Shown: piece by piece, positions 14,482 through 22,250 of the stretch | Layout: each line of letters starts with the position of its first letter | Position numbering within the stretch: position 1 is the stretch's first letter | Assembly (NCBI GenBank): GCA_031383405.1 | Contig: JANMZO010000207.1 | Coordinates: forward strand, 1 to 38,405 | Direction: 5' to 3' | DNA from: JANMZO01 sp031383405 | GTDB lineage: Bacteria; Actinomycetota; Acidimicrobiia; Acidimicrobiales; JANYDT01 | DNA length: 38,405 bases | Notes under the pieces: generated by a model | What the model saw: only the letters and a program-made list of their open reading frames with translations | Told to the model about the DNA's origin: nothing | The model's database searches: none | Made by a program: the position numbers and the translations under genes

Positions 14482-15498
14482 ATGCGACTCGCCTTTACCG
14501 AGGACCAGCTCGCGTTCCGCGACGCGGTGAAGAGCCTCTTCGTGGCCGAGTGCCCGCCGGCGGTGGTGCGCTCCGCGTGGGAGTCAGACTCCGGCCTGAA
14601 TCCGGGGCTGTGGTCGAAGCTCGGAGAGATGGGTGTACTAGGTCTGCTGGTGGATGAGGCTCACGGCGGCCTCGGCTTGACCTTTACGGACATGATCCTC
14701 CTCCTCGAAGAGGCCGGCTACGCAGCCCTTCCCGACCCTTTGGTCGAGCACGCCGTCGTGGCGGCCCCGCTCCTGGTGCAACTTGGGCGAACGGGTGATC
14801 TGTTGAGCGCGGCGATCGATGGCGGGAATGTTCTCGGCATCGCCGGGTTTGATATGTCTGCATATGTTCGTAATGCCGAGACCTGTGCGGCGTTGGTGGC
14901 CTCGCTTTCTGACGGAATCCATCTGATTCCTCATCCGATCGGTCAACCACAGCGGTTGGAGACCGTCGATGCGGCAACCCGGCTCTACCGGGTCGAAAAC
15001 CTCAGCACCCTTTCGTCTGTGGGATCCATCGTTCGGGCCGACGCAGCTCAAACGCTGACGGGCTTGGCGTTCAACCGCGGAGCCCTCGGGACCGCAGCCT
15101 TTCTTGTTGGCCTCGCCCGCCGTTGTCTCGACCTCACGGTCGACTACATCAGCCAGCGTCAACAGTTCGGCGTTCCGGTCGGAAGCTTCCAAGGTCTCAA
15201 GCACCAGATGGCATCTGCGCTGATGCAGTTGGAGTTCGCCCGCCCCGTCGTTTACCGAGCCGCAGATTCGATCAGCACCCAGGCCGCGACCGTTGACCGC
15301 GATGTTTCGATGGCGAAGGCCATGGCGGCGGAAGCGGCGAAGCTCGTCGCCCGTACCTCGCTGCAGGCCCACGGAGCGATCGGCTACACCGTTGAATACG
15401 ACCTGCATATGTGGTTCAAGCGGATATTCGCGCTCGCGCCAACGTGGGGAACGACCCACTGGCACATGAACCGTGTCGGTCAGGCCATCGGAATCTGA
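14482..15498 (+). CDS. acyl-CoA dehydrogenase, short partner subunit (FadE32/33-like)
   Basis: 338 residues, about 40 shorter than a standard acyl-CoA dehydrogenase and with a poorly conserved middle domain (residues ~120-190). The N-terminal helices 'MRLAFTEDQLAFRDAVKSLF' and the C-terminal 'QRQQFGVPVGSFQGLKHQMA' plus 'LQAHGAIGYTVEYDLHMWFK' are clear; the latter carries the FAD-contacting QxxGGxG-like segment as QAHGAIG. Such short FadE proteins in steroid clusters pair with a full-length FadE to give alpha2-beta2 enzymes. It follows the previous FadE by six bases, so the two are co-translated partners. It ends the site 3 operon and meets the DUF2207 gene convergently. Confidence 0.82.
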   Translation: MRLAFTEDQLAFRDAVKSLFVAECPPAVVRSAWESDSGLNPGLWSKLGEMGVLGLLVDEAHGGLGLTFTDMILLLEEAGYAALPDPLVEHAVVAAPLLVQLGRTGDLLSAAIDGGNVLGIAGFDMSAYVRNAETCAALVASLSDGIHLIPHPIGQPQRLETVDAATRLYRVENLSTLSSVGSIVRADAAQTLTGLAFNRGALGTAAFLVGLARRCLDLTVDYISQRQQFGVPVGSFQGLKHQMASALMQLEFARPVVYRAADSISTQAATVDRDVSMAKAMAAEAAKLVARTSLQAHGAIGYTVEYDLHMWFKRIFALAPTWGTTHWHMNRVGQAIGI

Positions 15499-15504
15499 CG
15501 CTCA

Positions 15505-15521
15505 CTCCCTCCGGGCGGGAG
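15505..15521. terminator. hairpin between convergent FadE and DUF2207 genes
   Basis: CTCCC (15505-15509) and GGGAG (15517-15521) flank a seven-base loop in the 39-bp space between two convergent stops. The stem is short and there is no T run. Confidence 0.35.
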
Positions 15522-15537
15522 CCATCGACGTGTGCGG

Positions 15538-17397
15538 TCACCATGAACCGCCTCCGCCTCCACCCGACGAGCTGCCGCCCCCACCCCCGCTCGATGAACT
15601 CGGGCTCTGCGATGCCGCAGCCATTGCACTCGAAAGAGACCTCTCGAAACCCTCGATCGCCGACTCGAACCTACCGGGATCGAACCCGGTGCCGTAGGGA
15701 GTCGTGTACCAACCGGTGTCGGGGAGCTGACCCAGTGACGCAAAGCGCTTCACCCACTGTTTCACGTTGCCGAAGGCCATGGCATAGGGCAGATATTGAC
15801 TGAACACCTCAAGCTTTTCCGTGTATGCGATGCGCTCGCCTTCGCCAGCGTCAAACAGCTGCTCAAAGCCGTTGAGGCGGGCCCGAACCCGCGAGCCGGC
15901 GGCCGTTCGCACCGGCATGGTCGGGGCAAGGGCCAAGATGCCCAGACCGAATACGACAATTGGGGCACCGAGGAGTCCTTTGTCGCCCGACGAAGCAAGA
16001 ACCACGGTGGCGACCACGCCGAGAATGGCAACAGCAATACCGAGCCCCATCCACTTCGCTTTGACCCGGTCGGGGCGGCCCTCCCAGTAGCCGGCGGCGA
16101 CAACATCGTTCTGGATGCTTTCCCTGACCGTGGCCAGACCTTTGTACAGGGTCTTGTCTTTCTTAAGTTCGCTCAGCATTACGCGTGCTTCGCCACCGAA
16201 CAGAGTCGCGATCAATGTCTGCTCATAACCACGGAGTTCACCTTTGCGCGGCTTGTCGGCCGGAGGAATGCTCAACGCGTGATCGTCGGGTTTCTTTCCC
16301 TTGCCGTCGTCATCGATCGCCTCAATCTGAAGGTGCCCGCGAACGGCTAGATCCACGAGCGTTGCCGACAGGCCGACGGGGTCGACGGCTCCGCTTCGGA
16401 TGGAGCCGATCATGCCCGGTGCGACGCCCTCAGGCGGAGCGAACTCGACCGGTGAGGCCAGCTTCTCCGTGAGGCCACGTTTGCGCTCCGGTGCCCCCGG
16501 TCCGTCGAACGCGGCCCCGGAACCGTAGAGCCGGTCGCGGCCGCGACGGCCGAGCAGTGTCAAACCACCGATCCCAACTGCACCAAGCGCGGCAGCCATG
16601 AAGGGCTGACCATTGGTCCAGTCGAATCCCCGACGAAGCGTCTGGTGCGCCTCGAACACGATCTCGGGTGAGGCGGCGCGAGCCGGGTCGAGCGGAACGA
16701 CCACTTCGGTACCGAGAATCGTCGCCGACACGGTGATGGTGTCGCCGTCGACCCGCAACGTGCAACCCGGGTCAGGCAATCCACCGACCTCGCAACGGGG
16801 TTGGCTGTCTGCTGCGACCGGCGCCTTGATCCGGGCGGTGATAGCAGCAGCGTTGACCGTCCAACCCGAGCCGGTGATGTCGTAGCGGAGTTCGTTGCGA
16901 ACGACGGCCCGCTTAAGGGTCCAGTGCAGCTTGTACGTCTGCACACCGCTCACGTTCACCTTCTTGTTCCCGAGTCGCAGGACCTCGTTGACGCCCTTTC
17001 GTTCCGTGTGACGATCCACGTTGGCGCCCGTCGGAGAGGACACCTCAAGAAACGAGACGTCGGTGACCCGATCAAATTTTTCCCAATCGGCCCACTCCGG
17101 CTTCCGGTCAAGGGTCCACAGGTGAACCCGCGGGACGAAGCGGAAAATGCCGTGTTTGTCGGATGTGCCGGAGAAGTTCCACACGATGGTTTCGGTCACG
17201 TCGAGGTCGCCGTTCGAAAGCACGGTGGCGTCGGCATCGAAGGAGTCGATCTGCTCCCACGCGTGGGCCGTCGGTGCTGTTGAAAACACCAATGCCATAG
17301 CAAGCGCGAGTCCGGCCAGGATCTTGCGCCCCCATCGCAGGTTCACTACGACACGACGGGAGGTGGTTTGGTTGAGAGGCGTGAGTCGGTGCTGCAT
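15538..17397 (-). CDS. DUF2207 membrane protein with Ser/Gly-rich tail
   Basis: 619 residues from the ATG at 17397 (TAGGG upstream). A signal peptide with hydrophobic core 'ILAGLALAMALVFSTAPTA' and cleavage near AHA-W is followed by a beta-rich extracytoplasmic DUF2207 domain (residues ~50-280) with 'GDLDVTETIVWNFSG'. A membrane span 'FMAAALGAVGIGGLTLLG' (~295), a cytoplasmic region (~330-480), two more spans ('IAVAILGVVATVVLASS' and 'APIVVFGLGILALAPTM') and a tail of alternating Ser and Gly runs ending GGSW complete it. This is the full architecture of the family, whose function is unknown. It stands alone, divergent from the spherulin-4-like gene. Confidence 0.85.
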   Translation of the reverse strand: MQHRLTPLNQTTSRRVVVNLRWGRKILAGLALAMALVFSTAPTAHAWEQIDSFDADATVLSNGDLDVTETIVWNFSGTSDKHGIFRFVPRVHLWTLDRKPEWADWEKFDRVTDVSFLEVSSPTGANVDRHTERKGVNEVLRLGNKKVNVSGVQTYKLHWTLKRAVVRNELRYDITGSGWTVNAAAITARIKAPVAADSQPRCEVGGLPDPGCTLRVDGDTITVSATILGTEVVVPLDPARAASPEIVFEAHQTLRRGFDWTNGQPFMAAALGAVGIGGLTLLGRRGRDRLYGSGAAFDGPGAPERKRGLTEKLASPVEFAPPEGVAPGMIGSIRSGAVDPVGLSATLVDLAVRGHLQIEAIDDDGKGKKPDDHALSIPPADKPRKGELRGYEQTLIATLFGGEARVMLSELKKDKTLYKGLATVRESIQNDVVAAGYWEGRPDRVKAKWMGLGIAVAILGVVATVVLASSGDKGLLGAPIVVFGLGILALAPTMPVRTAAGSRVRARLNGFEQLFDAGEGERIAYTEKLEVFSQYLPYAMAFGNVKQWVKRFASLGQLPDTGWYTTPYGTGFDPGRFESAIEGFERSLSSAMAAASQSPSSSSGGGGGSSSGGGGGGSW

Positions 17398-17528
17398 GGG
17401 AAGGAACCCTACCGCCCGGGAGTCGTCGCAGACATCTGTCAATCCCGAATTGCGCTTCAGTTCTGATTCCGACCAGTCGATGACCCTCTTGAGCAGAGAT
17501 TCTGTGTAACGCAGCGAGGAGATTCGCA

Positions 17529-18221
17529 ATGGTTCCTCTAGTACCCACCTATATCTGGCCGACCGATGACGAAGCCTACAAGAGGGCAATCTCGGGCTAC
17601 ATACCGGGCCTGGCCATCGTGACGGGTGAGAATTCGGGACCGGGCAATGCTCGATCCGAGGATCTCGCCGGGCGAGTCAAATGGCTGGTCGACCGGTCCT
17701 GGCAGGCTATTGGCTACGTTCGACTCGATTACATGAAGCGTTCGATCCTTGACATTGCCGCCGATGTGGCCCGTTGGCGGTCCTGGTATCCGAACGTCGC
17801 CGGGTTCTTCTTCGATGAGTGTCCAAACATGAAAGCCGGAGCCCTCGAGGCGGCATCGGCATTGGAAGCTCTTGCTATGCAACACAGTTCGTTCTGCGTG
17901 TTCAATCCCGGTGCACCCGTTGACAACGAGTGGTTTGACGTGCTGTCCCGCTCGACAATCGTCACGTTCGAAGGAACCGCAGAGACCTACGCACATGTAA
18001 ATGCCCAGCGCCATCCGCGTGCCGCGCACCTCGTGTACGCAGCGATCCGACCGGTTGGGATCACCGCCGGCTATGGCTCGACAACGACGGATGGGGAAGC
18101 TACGGATTCACCCGCGAACCCCTTCGATGCAGATGGCGTCTCCGCACCCGGCGTGGCCTGGAACGCGGACCGGGTGTTCGACATCCGCGACACCACCCCC
18201 GCCGATGCGTACCACGGCTGA
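17529..18221 (+). CDS. spherulation-specific family 4 (spherulin-4-like) protein
   Basis: 230 residues, recognised as Spherulin4 (PF12138), a TIM-barrel-like family related to glycoside hydrolase folds. Typical pieces are 'VPTYIWPTDDEAYKRA' at the start, 'AIGYVRLDYMKRSI', 'YPNVAGFFFDECPNM' with the conserved acidic FFFDE, and 'STIVTFEGTAETY'. There is no signal peptide, while many relatives are secreted. GAGGAG seven bases before the ATG sets the start. Function is unknown; a glycan-binding or glycosidase role is suggested by relatives. It is a single gene followed by a 298-bp non-coding region full of hairpins. Confidence 0.75.
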   Translation: MVPLVPTYIWPTDDEAYKRAISGYIPGLAIVTGENSGPGNARSEDLAGRVKWLVDRSWQAIGYVRLDYMKRSILDIAADVARWRSWYPNVAGFFFDECPNMKAGALEAASALEALAMQHSSFCVFNPGAPVDNEWFDVLSRSTIVTFEGTAETYAHVNAQRHPRAAHLVYAAIRPVGITAGYGSTTTDGEATDSPANPFDADGVSAPGVAWNADRVFDIRDTTPADAYHG

Positions 18222-18244
18222 GGTCTCCTTCGAAGGTATCTGAG

Positions 18245-18263
18245 CACCCCATCACTCGGGGTG
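18245..18263 (+). terminator. hairpin after the spherulin-4-like gene
   Basis: CACCCC-ATCACTC-GGGGTG, 24 bases after the stop codon and followed by TTCCC. It lies in the first of two tandem copies of a CCCATCAC(T/A)CGGGG(T/G)(C)GTTC unit, 18248-18266 and 18267-18286. Confidence 0.5.
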
Positions 18264-18306
18264 TTCCCATCACACGGGGGCGTTCACGACGTCGGCTGAT
18301 GAATAT

Positions 18307-18375
18307 CCCGGTGGATTGGAGCAATCCGAAGCCATCATCAGGAGTTCACCAGAAAGCAGGTCGAGATCCACCGGG
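18307..18375. repeat. inverted repeat pair with inner hairpin, 69 bp
   Basis: CCCGGTGGAT (18307-18316) and ATCCACCGGG (18366-18375) are perfect inverted copies. Inside, GGATTG-GAG-CAATCC (18313-18327) forms a competing hairpin that shares bases with the outer arm. It could be a structured RNA, a switch between two folds or the ends of a small mobile relic; I recognise no known family. Confidence 0.6.
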
Positions 18376-18416
18376 CCATGGGATTGGTGAGTCTTGCCGT
18401 TACCCCCAGCCGGTTG

Positions 18417-18454
18417 TTGACGGCTGAGTCCAAGGGGGTTGGCTCAGCCGTCAA
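18417..18454. terminator. strong bidirectional hairpin
   Basis: TTGACGGCTGAG (18417-18428) pairs perfectly with CTCAGCCGTCAA (18443-18454) around a 14-base loop. Outside it, CCGGTT (18411-18416 region) can pair with AACCGG (18453-18459) to extend the stem. It lies between convergent genes, 65 bases after the minus-strand stop, and probably ends transcripts from both sides. Confidence 0.55.
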
Positions 18455-18519
18455 ACCGGGTGCCTGGTGTGTTGAAGGCGGTCGTAAACGTCAGGTGGAG
18501 GTCGGTGTGATTCGTTGTG

Positions 18520-19296
18520 TCAGCGTTGGCGGCGAGGTCCGCCTCGGTCGCCCGGCCAACGCGAACCACCGATTACGTCGGCGTGCGGCCAGAACGCAAT
18601 CGGGTCGAGCGGACCGGCGATGGTGATGGACCGTTTCGGCTGCTCGTAGGTAACGAGGCTGGCCGAGACCAACTCACGCAGCGGGAGAAGTTCGGTGTAG
18701 GGATCCCACGGGCTGTCCCGCAGCGTCAGGTTGCCGTCGAGTTTTTCAACGTGCGTGTAGCGGTTCATCGAGTTGACGCGGACAACGTGTGGAGGGAAGT
18801 CGTAACTCTTCTCCACACCGCCGACGGCCCTCGACACTTTGATCCACCACTCGTTCTCTTCGAAATCTTCAGTGGTCGGCGGAAGTTGACCCGTCACGTC
18901 GCCGCTGAACTCAAGGAAGGTGTAGCCCTGGTGCGTGCAGGACGCGTGCACGTGGCCACCAAGTCGGAAGAACTTGATCGCGCACGGAAACTTCGGCTGC
19001 CCGTTCAGTTCCTGGCTGATGAAGATGGCTGCCTCCTGGTCGATGCCCATCCCCAACGAGTAAAGGCCCGACATACCGTTGAAGTCGGCTTCGACCTTGG
19101 TGCTCACCCCAAATTCGGGCTCACCGAGAATCGGCACGCAGTAGATGTTGATGTAGACGTTCGGGTTCTTGCCCGGCGTGATGCCTGGAGGGAGGAGTTC
19201 GGCGATGCGCGCCGGGTCGGTGCGGTAGACCATTTGCAGCTTTGGCCAACCCGAAACTTCGCCGGGCCGGTTCATCGGGTTTTCAATATCGGTCAT
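18520..19296 (-). CDS. acetoacetate decarboxylase-like protein
   Basis: 258 residues of the acetoacetate decarboxylase superfamily (PF06314). The core 'AIFISQELNGQPKFPCAIKF' sits where true decarboxylases have a GxPKK pair; the first Lys, which forms the Schiff base, is present but the second, which lowers its pKa, is Phe. Other family marks are the 'LLPPGITPGKNPNVYINIYC' strand and the late 'SITIAGPLDPIAFWP'. The activity may therefore be an aldolase, dehydratase or hydrolase-like reaction through Schiff-base chemistry. An AGGAGG lies eight bases before the ATG. It follows the cupin gene by 60 bases on the same strand, across a tandem duplication, and the two look like an operon. Confidence 0.8.
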   Translation of the reverse strand: MTDIENPMNRPGEVSGWPKLQMVYRTDPARIAELLPPGITPGKNPNVYINIYCVPILGEPEFGVSTKVEADFNGMSGLYSLGMGIDQEAAIFISQELNGQPKFPCAIKFFRLGGHVHASCTHQGYTFLEFSGDVTGQLPPTTEDFEENEWWIKVSRAVGGVEKSYDFPPHVVRVNSMNRYTHVEKLDGNLTLRDSPWDPYTELLPLRELVSASLVTYEQPKRSITIAGPLDPIAFWPHADVIGGSRWPGDRGGPRRQR

Positions 19297-19313
19297 GCAA
19301 GTGCCTCCTGTGA

Positions 19314-19358
19314 AGCGTTGGTGGGTTTCGGGGATCAGCGTTGGTGGGTTCGGGGATC
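19314..19358. repeat. tandem 22-23 bp duplication between cupin and ADC-like genes
   Basis: AGCGTTGGTGGGTTTCGGGG (19314-19333, continuing ATC) is repeated at 19337-19358 with one T missing, and a partial third copy begins AGAGTTGGT. The duplicated unit includes the last base pairs of the cupin gene, so it arose by duplication of that gene's end. Confidence 0.85.
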
Positions 19359-19914
19359 AGAGTTGGTCGGTCATGTCGGTCATTTGGCTAGCAGGTGCGA
19401 CCCAGTGCTGACGCAGATCCTGGAGCCAGGCCGGGAACTCCAGCGGCGGATCAGGCATGGCCTCGGCGCCGTGTTCGGCCAGGGCCTGTTCGAAGGCTCC
19501 GGGCTCGTTGCCCCACGAACGGGGATCGCCCATCATCACTTCAAAGAGCGTTGCGCCTTCGGGCCCGGCCCGGAAAGGTCCGAATGCGGCTCCGAAGGGG
19601 AGTTCGATGTGGGTTCCGGCCCGGCAGAGGCGATCGGCGCACCAGATCTCGCCGGCGACGACGAACAGGACGTGGGGGCTGTAATGCCCGTGTCGGCGCA
19701 CGATCATCCCCGGGTCGTACTTCGCGTAGAGCGAAAGATACTGAGGATCGGAAGAGAAGGCCAACCACTTTTCCCACACCGATGATTCGGTACCATCGGC
19801 GTTGCGTTGCCGCTTCACGGCCTGCCAGCCCATGTCGGGGTCGTCGAGGTGGCGGAAGATCGGGACGCGTCCAGGGATCGGAAGCTCAACTGCTGTGTCG
19901 CTTTCCGGCGCCAT
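19357..19914 (-). CDS. small cupin-domain protein
   Basis: 185 residues, one double-stranded beta-helix domain. The first cupin motif is seen in 'YDPGMIVRRHGHYSPHVLFV' with His residues as metal ligands, then 'VAGEIWCADRL', and the second in 'GTHIELPFGAAFGPFRAG'. Proteins of this ChrR-like form act as small dioxygenases, isomerases or ligand sensors. A GAGGGGAGG run ends three bases before the ATG at 19914, so the much longer open frame upstream is not used. It is followed by the acetoacetate-decarboxylase-like gene, suggesting they act on a shared small oxo-acid; this is only inference. Confidence 0.8.
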   Translation of the reverse strand: MAPESDTAVELPIPGRVPIFRHLDDPDMGWQAVKRQRNADGTESSVWEKWLAFSSDPQYLSLYAKYDPGMIVRRHGHYSPHVLFVVAGEIWCADRLCRAGTHIELPFGAAFGPFRAGPEGATLFEVMMGDPRSWGNEPGAFEQALAEHGAEAMPDPPLEFPAWLQDLRQHWVAPASQMTDMTDQL

Positions 19915-20032
19915 CGTCCTCCCCTCACACTGATCCGCGTACGCAACCAGTGTAGCGCTGTTACAGATTTCTTGCCTGCGCGAACCGGCGGTCAAGGTAT
20001 CGGCCCGGCTCGGCTCCACCCTCGAACGGGCG

Positions 20033-20890
20033 TTACACGCTTTCGATGTGGCCGACGACGAGAGCGACCCACGCGTCCCACAATTGGGGCGGATAGTCGT
20101 GGCCCATTCCTTCGGTGAGCGCAAATATGGCGCCAGGAACGAGTTCGGCCACGCGACGTCCGCCCAGTTGATCGATGAGCGTGTCTTTGTCGCCGTGTAT
20201 CACGAGCGTCGGTACCCGAACCGATCGGAGGGCTTCGGCGCGCGGCTCCGACGTTCCCACGGCCATGTACTGGCGACCGGATCCCGAAGGATGAAAGCTC
20301 CGTTCGAATGCGCGCTCCGCGTCGGCGCGCCAACGGGCCTCATCGGCAAACTGCGGACTGCCCCACTCATGGAGGCCCTCAATCCACGAGGCGACGAATG
20401 ATTCGCGGTCGGTGGCAGCGGGTGCGGTGAGCAGTCGGATGGCGTTGGGCGTGGACCGCCGGAACGCTTCTTCGCCGCTCGTGGACATCACCGACGTCAT
20501 GCTCAGCAGGCGGTCGGGATGTTCGATGGCAAGCGTTTGCACGATCATGCCGCCCATCGACAGTCCCATGACGTGCGCTTTGCCGACACCGTTGGCGTCG
20601 AGAACGGCGATGGCATCGCCCGCCATGTCGGAGAGGTTGTAACACGCCCCCAGTTCGTTGACGGGTGCATCCTCGAACTTCGTCGAGAGCCCGACATCGC
20701 GGTTGTCGAAGCGGATCACGAACAGCTCCCGGGCGGCGAACTTCTCGCACCAGGCATCGGCGTAGTTGATGCTTTGACTCCCGAGCCCGTTGACCAACAG
20801 AAGCGCCGGATGGCCTGCTTTGCCGAAGGTCTCGAAATAGATCTCGCAACTGCCGTTGTGGGCGTACCCGGTGGTGTGTGCGGTTGTCAT
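20033..20890 (-). CDS. alpha/beta hydrolase
   Basis: 285 residues with the complete alpha/beta-hydrolase signature. The oxyanion region is 'LLLVNGLGSQSINY', the nucleophile elbow 'VMGLSMGGMIVQ' (Ser near residue 111), the acid 'VIHGDKDTLI' (Asp near 237), and the base 'TEGMGHDYPP' (His near 265). The 'VIRFDNRDVGLSTKF' stretch resembles esterases and aclacinomycin-methylesterase-like enzymes. There is no signal peptide. A TACGGT -10 box seven bases before the ATG suggests a leaderless single-gene transcript. The substrate is unknown. Confidence 0.85.
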   Translation of the reverse strand: MTTAHTTGYAHNGSCEIYFETFGKAGHPALLLVNGLGSQSINYADAWCEKFAARELFVIRFDNRDVGLSTKFEDAPVNELGACYNLSDMAGDAIAVLDANGVGKAHVMGLSMGGMIVQTLAIEHPDRLLSMTSVMSTSGEEAFRRSTPNAIRLLTAPAATDRESFVASWIEGLHEWGSPQFADEARWRADAERAFERSFHPSGSGRQYMAVGTSEPRAEALRSVRVPTLVIHGDKDTLIDQLGGRRVAELVPGAIFALTEGMGHDYPPQLWDAWVALVVGHIESV

Positions 20891-20897
20891 GGCCGGA

Positions 20898-20903
20898 ACC
20901 GTA
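20898..20903 (-). promoter_or_regulatory. -10 box TACGGT of the alpha/beta hydrolase gene
   Basis: TANNNT box on the minus strand seven bases before the ATG at 20890, with no Shine-Dalgarno sequence in between. Confidence 0.45.
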
Positions 20904-20906
20904 CCC

Positions 20907-20925
20907 CGAAGTCCGCCCGACTTCG
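20907..20925 (-). terminator. hairpin after the luciferase-like gene
   Basis: CGAAGTC-CGCCC-GACTTCG, a perfect 7-bp stem 43 bases beyond the stop of the luciferase-like gene and just upstream of the hydrolase promoter. No T run. Confidence 0.45.
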
Positions 20926-20967
20926 ACTCCGGTACTTAGCCTCCCGCCCAGTTGGGCCGTGAGCCGG

Positions 20968-22137
20968 TCAGACCGTGACCTGTTCCCGGGCCACGGCGGT
21001 GGCGGCGGGTTGGTTGCGGAAGTACGGGATCACATGCTCGCCGATGTTGCGGATCGTCTCCAGTTGGGCGGATTGCGGTACCGTTCCCATCTGGCACAGA
21101 AAGAGGATTTCGTCGGCGCCGGCATCAATGAGGCGTTGTACATACCCAATGCAGTCTTCGACCGTGCCGTACGCGTGATTCGGGTTGAGCATGGCCATCG
21201 CCGGATTTGAAAAGTCGACGCTGATCGCCTCGGAACCGATGAATGTGCTGATGATGTTGGTTCCGTCGCCAGTCTTGGTGCTCACGTCGTCAGGCCAACC
21301 TGTCGGGTCGGGTAGCGGTGTCTTCCCGGCGCTGGCCCAATGTGAGATCGACTCCATGAAGAACCGCTGCCCCTTCAGGCCGATGCGCCGGGCCGCCTGA
21401 CCGTCGTCCATCACAATGGCCGGACAGAGCGCAGCGAAGTGTTCCGTCGGCCGTTTCCCGACCTGCTTGGCCGGGTCTCGGTTGGCGAAGGCCGCCCGGT
21501 ACTTGACGTTCTTCGCGGCCACCTGTTCCGGGCCGCCGAAGCCGAGAACCAGCGCTCCGATGCCACGGCCCCCCGCCTCATCGAGCGAATCGGTGTTCGA
21601 ACAGGCCATGTAGAGCGGAGGATGCGGGTCCTGGAACGGTTTGGGATGGACCTCGCGGGCGGGAACATCGATGTACTCGCCGTGATGTTCGACCACGTCT
21701 TCGACCCAGTATCGCGGGATGAGGTACATGGCTTCGGTGATCATCGGTGGCAGCTTGGTGATGTCGTAGCCGAATGTCCCGGACTCCTGCTGCGTGCCAC
21801 CCTTGCCGAAGCCGACGTGCAGGCGCCCGCCCGAGAGTATGTCGAGGGTGGCACACCGTTCTGCGACCTTCACGGGATGGTTCATTTGCGGTGGAAGGCA
21901 GATCACCCCGTGGCCGATACCGATGGTGGTCGTCGCTCCGGCGATGTACGCAAGGAACGTCTCGGGTGCGCTCATGTGCGCATAGAGCGTCAGGGCCTGG
22001 TGGTCGACGGCCCAAATGATGTCGAAACCCATCCTTTCGGCCAGAAGGCACTGTTCGACGATGTCTTTGAAGATCCGATGGTCAGCCTCGCGACTGGCGA
22101 CGTCGGTCTGGGCCTCATAGATGAGCGAGAACTTCAC
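20968..22137 (-). CDS. luciferase-like (LLM) flavin-dependent oxidoreductase
   Basis: 389 residues, bacterial luciferase-like TIM barrel (PF00296). The start 'VKFSLIYEAQT' is the typical first strand; 'AERMGFDIIWAVDHQAL' and 'TTIGIGHGVICLPPQMNHPV' follow, then 'DILSGGRLHVGFGKGG', a flavin phosphate-binding region. The GTG at 22137 has GGGAG seven bases ahead. Such enzymes use reduced FMN or F420 to oxygenate or reduce organic substrates. The gene diverges from a TetR repressor with two palindromic operator copies between them, so its substrate or product is probably the inducer. FMN versus F420 use cannot be told by eye. Confidence 0.88.
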   Translation of the reverse strand: MKFSLIYEAQTDVASREADHRIFKDIVEQCLLAERMGFDIIWAVDHQALTLYAHMSAPETFLAYIAGATTTIGIGHGVICLPPQMNHPVKVAERCATLDILSGGRLHVGFGKGGTQQESGTFGYDITKLPPMITEAMYLIPRYWVEDVVEHHGEYIDVPAREVHPKPFQDPHPPLYMACSNTDSLDEAGGRGIGALVLGFGGPEQVAAKNVKYRAAFANRDPAKQVGKRPTEHFAALCPAIVMDDGQAARRIGLKGQRFFMESISHWASAGKTPLPDPTGWPDDVSTKTGDGTNIISTFIGSEAISVDFSNPAMAMLNPNHAYGTVEDCIGYVQRLIDAGADEILFLCQMGTVPQSAQLETIRNIGEHVIPYFRNQPAATAVAREQVTV

Positions 22138-22194
22138 TACACACTCCCTGGTGATCTTCGTGGCTGATTTGCATCGGTGCGGCTCGAGATCATG

Positions 22195-22215
22195 ACTGTG
22201 GCCATTGGCCACAGT
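22195..22215. promoter_or_regulatory. TetR operator copy A, TGTGGCCATTGGCCACA core
   Basis: A palindrome with two perfect 10-base arms around a single central T, between the luciferase-like gene and its divergent TetR gene. The core is shared with copy B. Confidence 0.75.
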
Positions 22216-22228
22216 GCTCGAATTCCGA

Positions 22229-22234
22229 TATTCT
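22229..22234 (+). promoter_or_regulatory. -10 box TATTCT of the TetR gene (leaderless)
   Basis: TATTCT lies seven bases before the ATG at 22242; transcription would start at or beside that A. The following operator copy B covers the start site. Confidence 0.5.
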
Positions 22235-22250
22235 GTGGCCAATGGCTACA
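22234..22250. promoter_or_regulatory. TetR operator copy B over the start codon
   Basis: TGTGGCCAATGGCTACA matches copy A with one changed base in the right arm. The start codon ATG (22242-22244) of the TetR gene lies at its centre, so bound repressor would block its own transcription start. Confidence 0.72.

Larger units (their letters stand above)
18222..18519. other. 298-bp non-coding, highly structured intergenic region
   Basis: No supportable gene is present between the convergent spherulin-4-like and acetoacetate-decarboxylase-like genes. In order it holds a hairpin inside a tandem 19-20 bp repeat (18245-18286), a 10-bp inverted repeat pair enclosing 49 bases with an inner hairpin (18307-18375), and a very strong two-stage hairpin (18410-18460). 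The last is likely the shared terminator. The middle element is unexplained. Confidence 0.6.

Noticed and set aside
18307..18378. A tRNA-like element (matching ends CCGGTGG/CCACCGG followed by G and CCA)
   Set aside because: The inner sequence does not give a T arm of 5 bp with a 7-base loop, nor a D arm and anticodon arm in the right places; it is an inverted repeat without tRNA structure. In particular it is not a selenocysteine tRNA.
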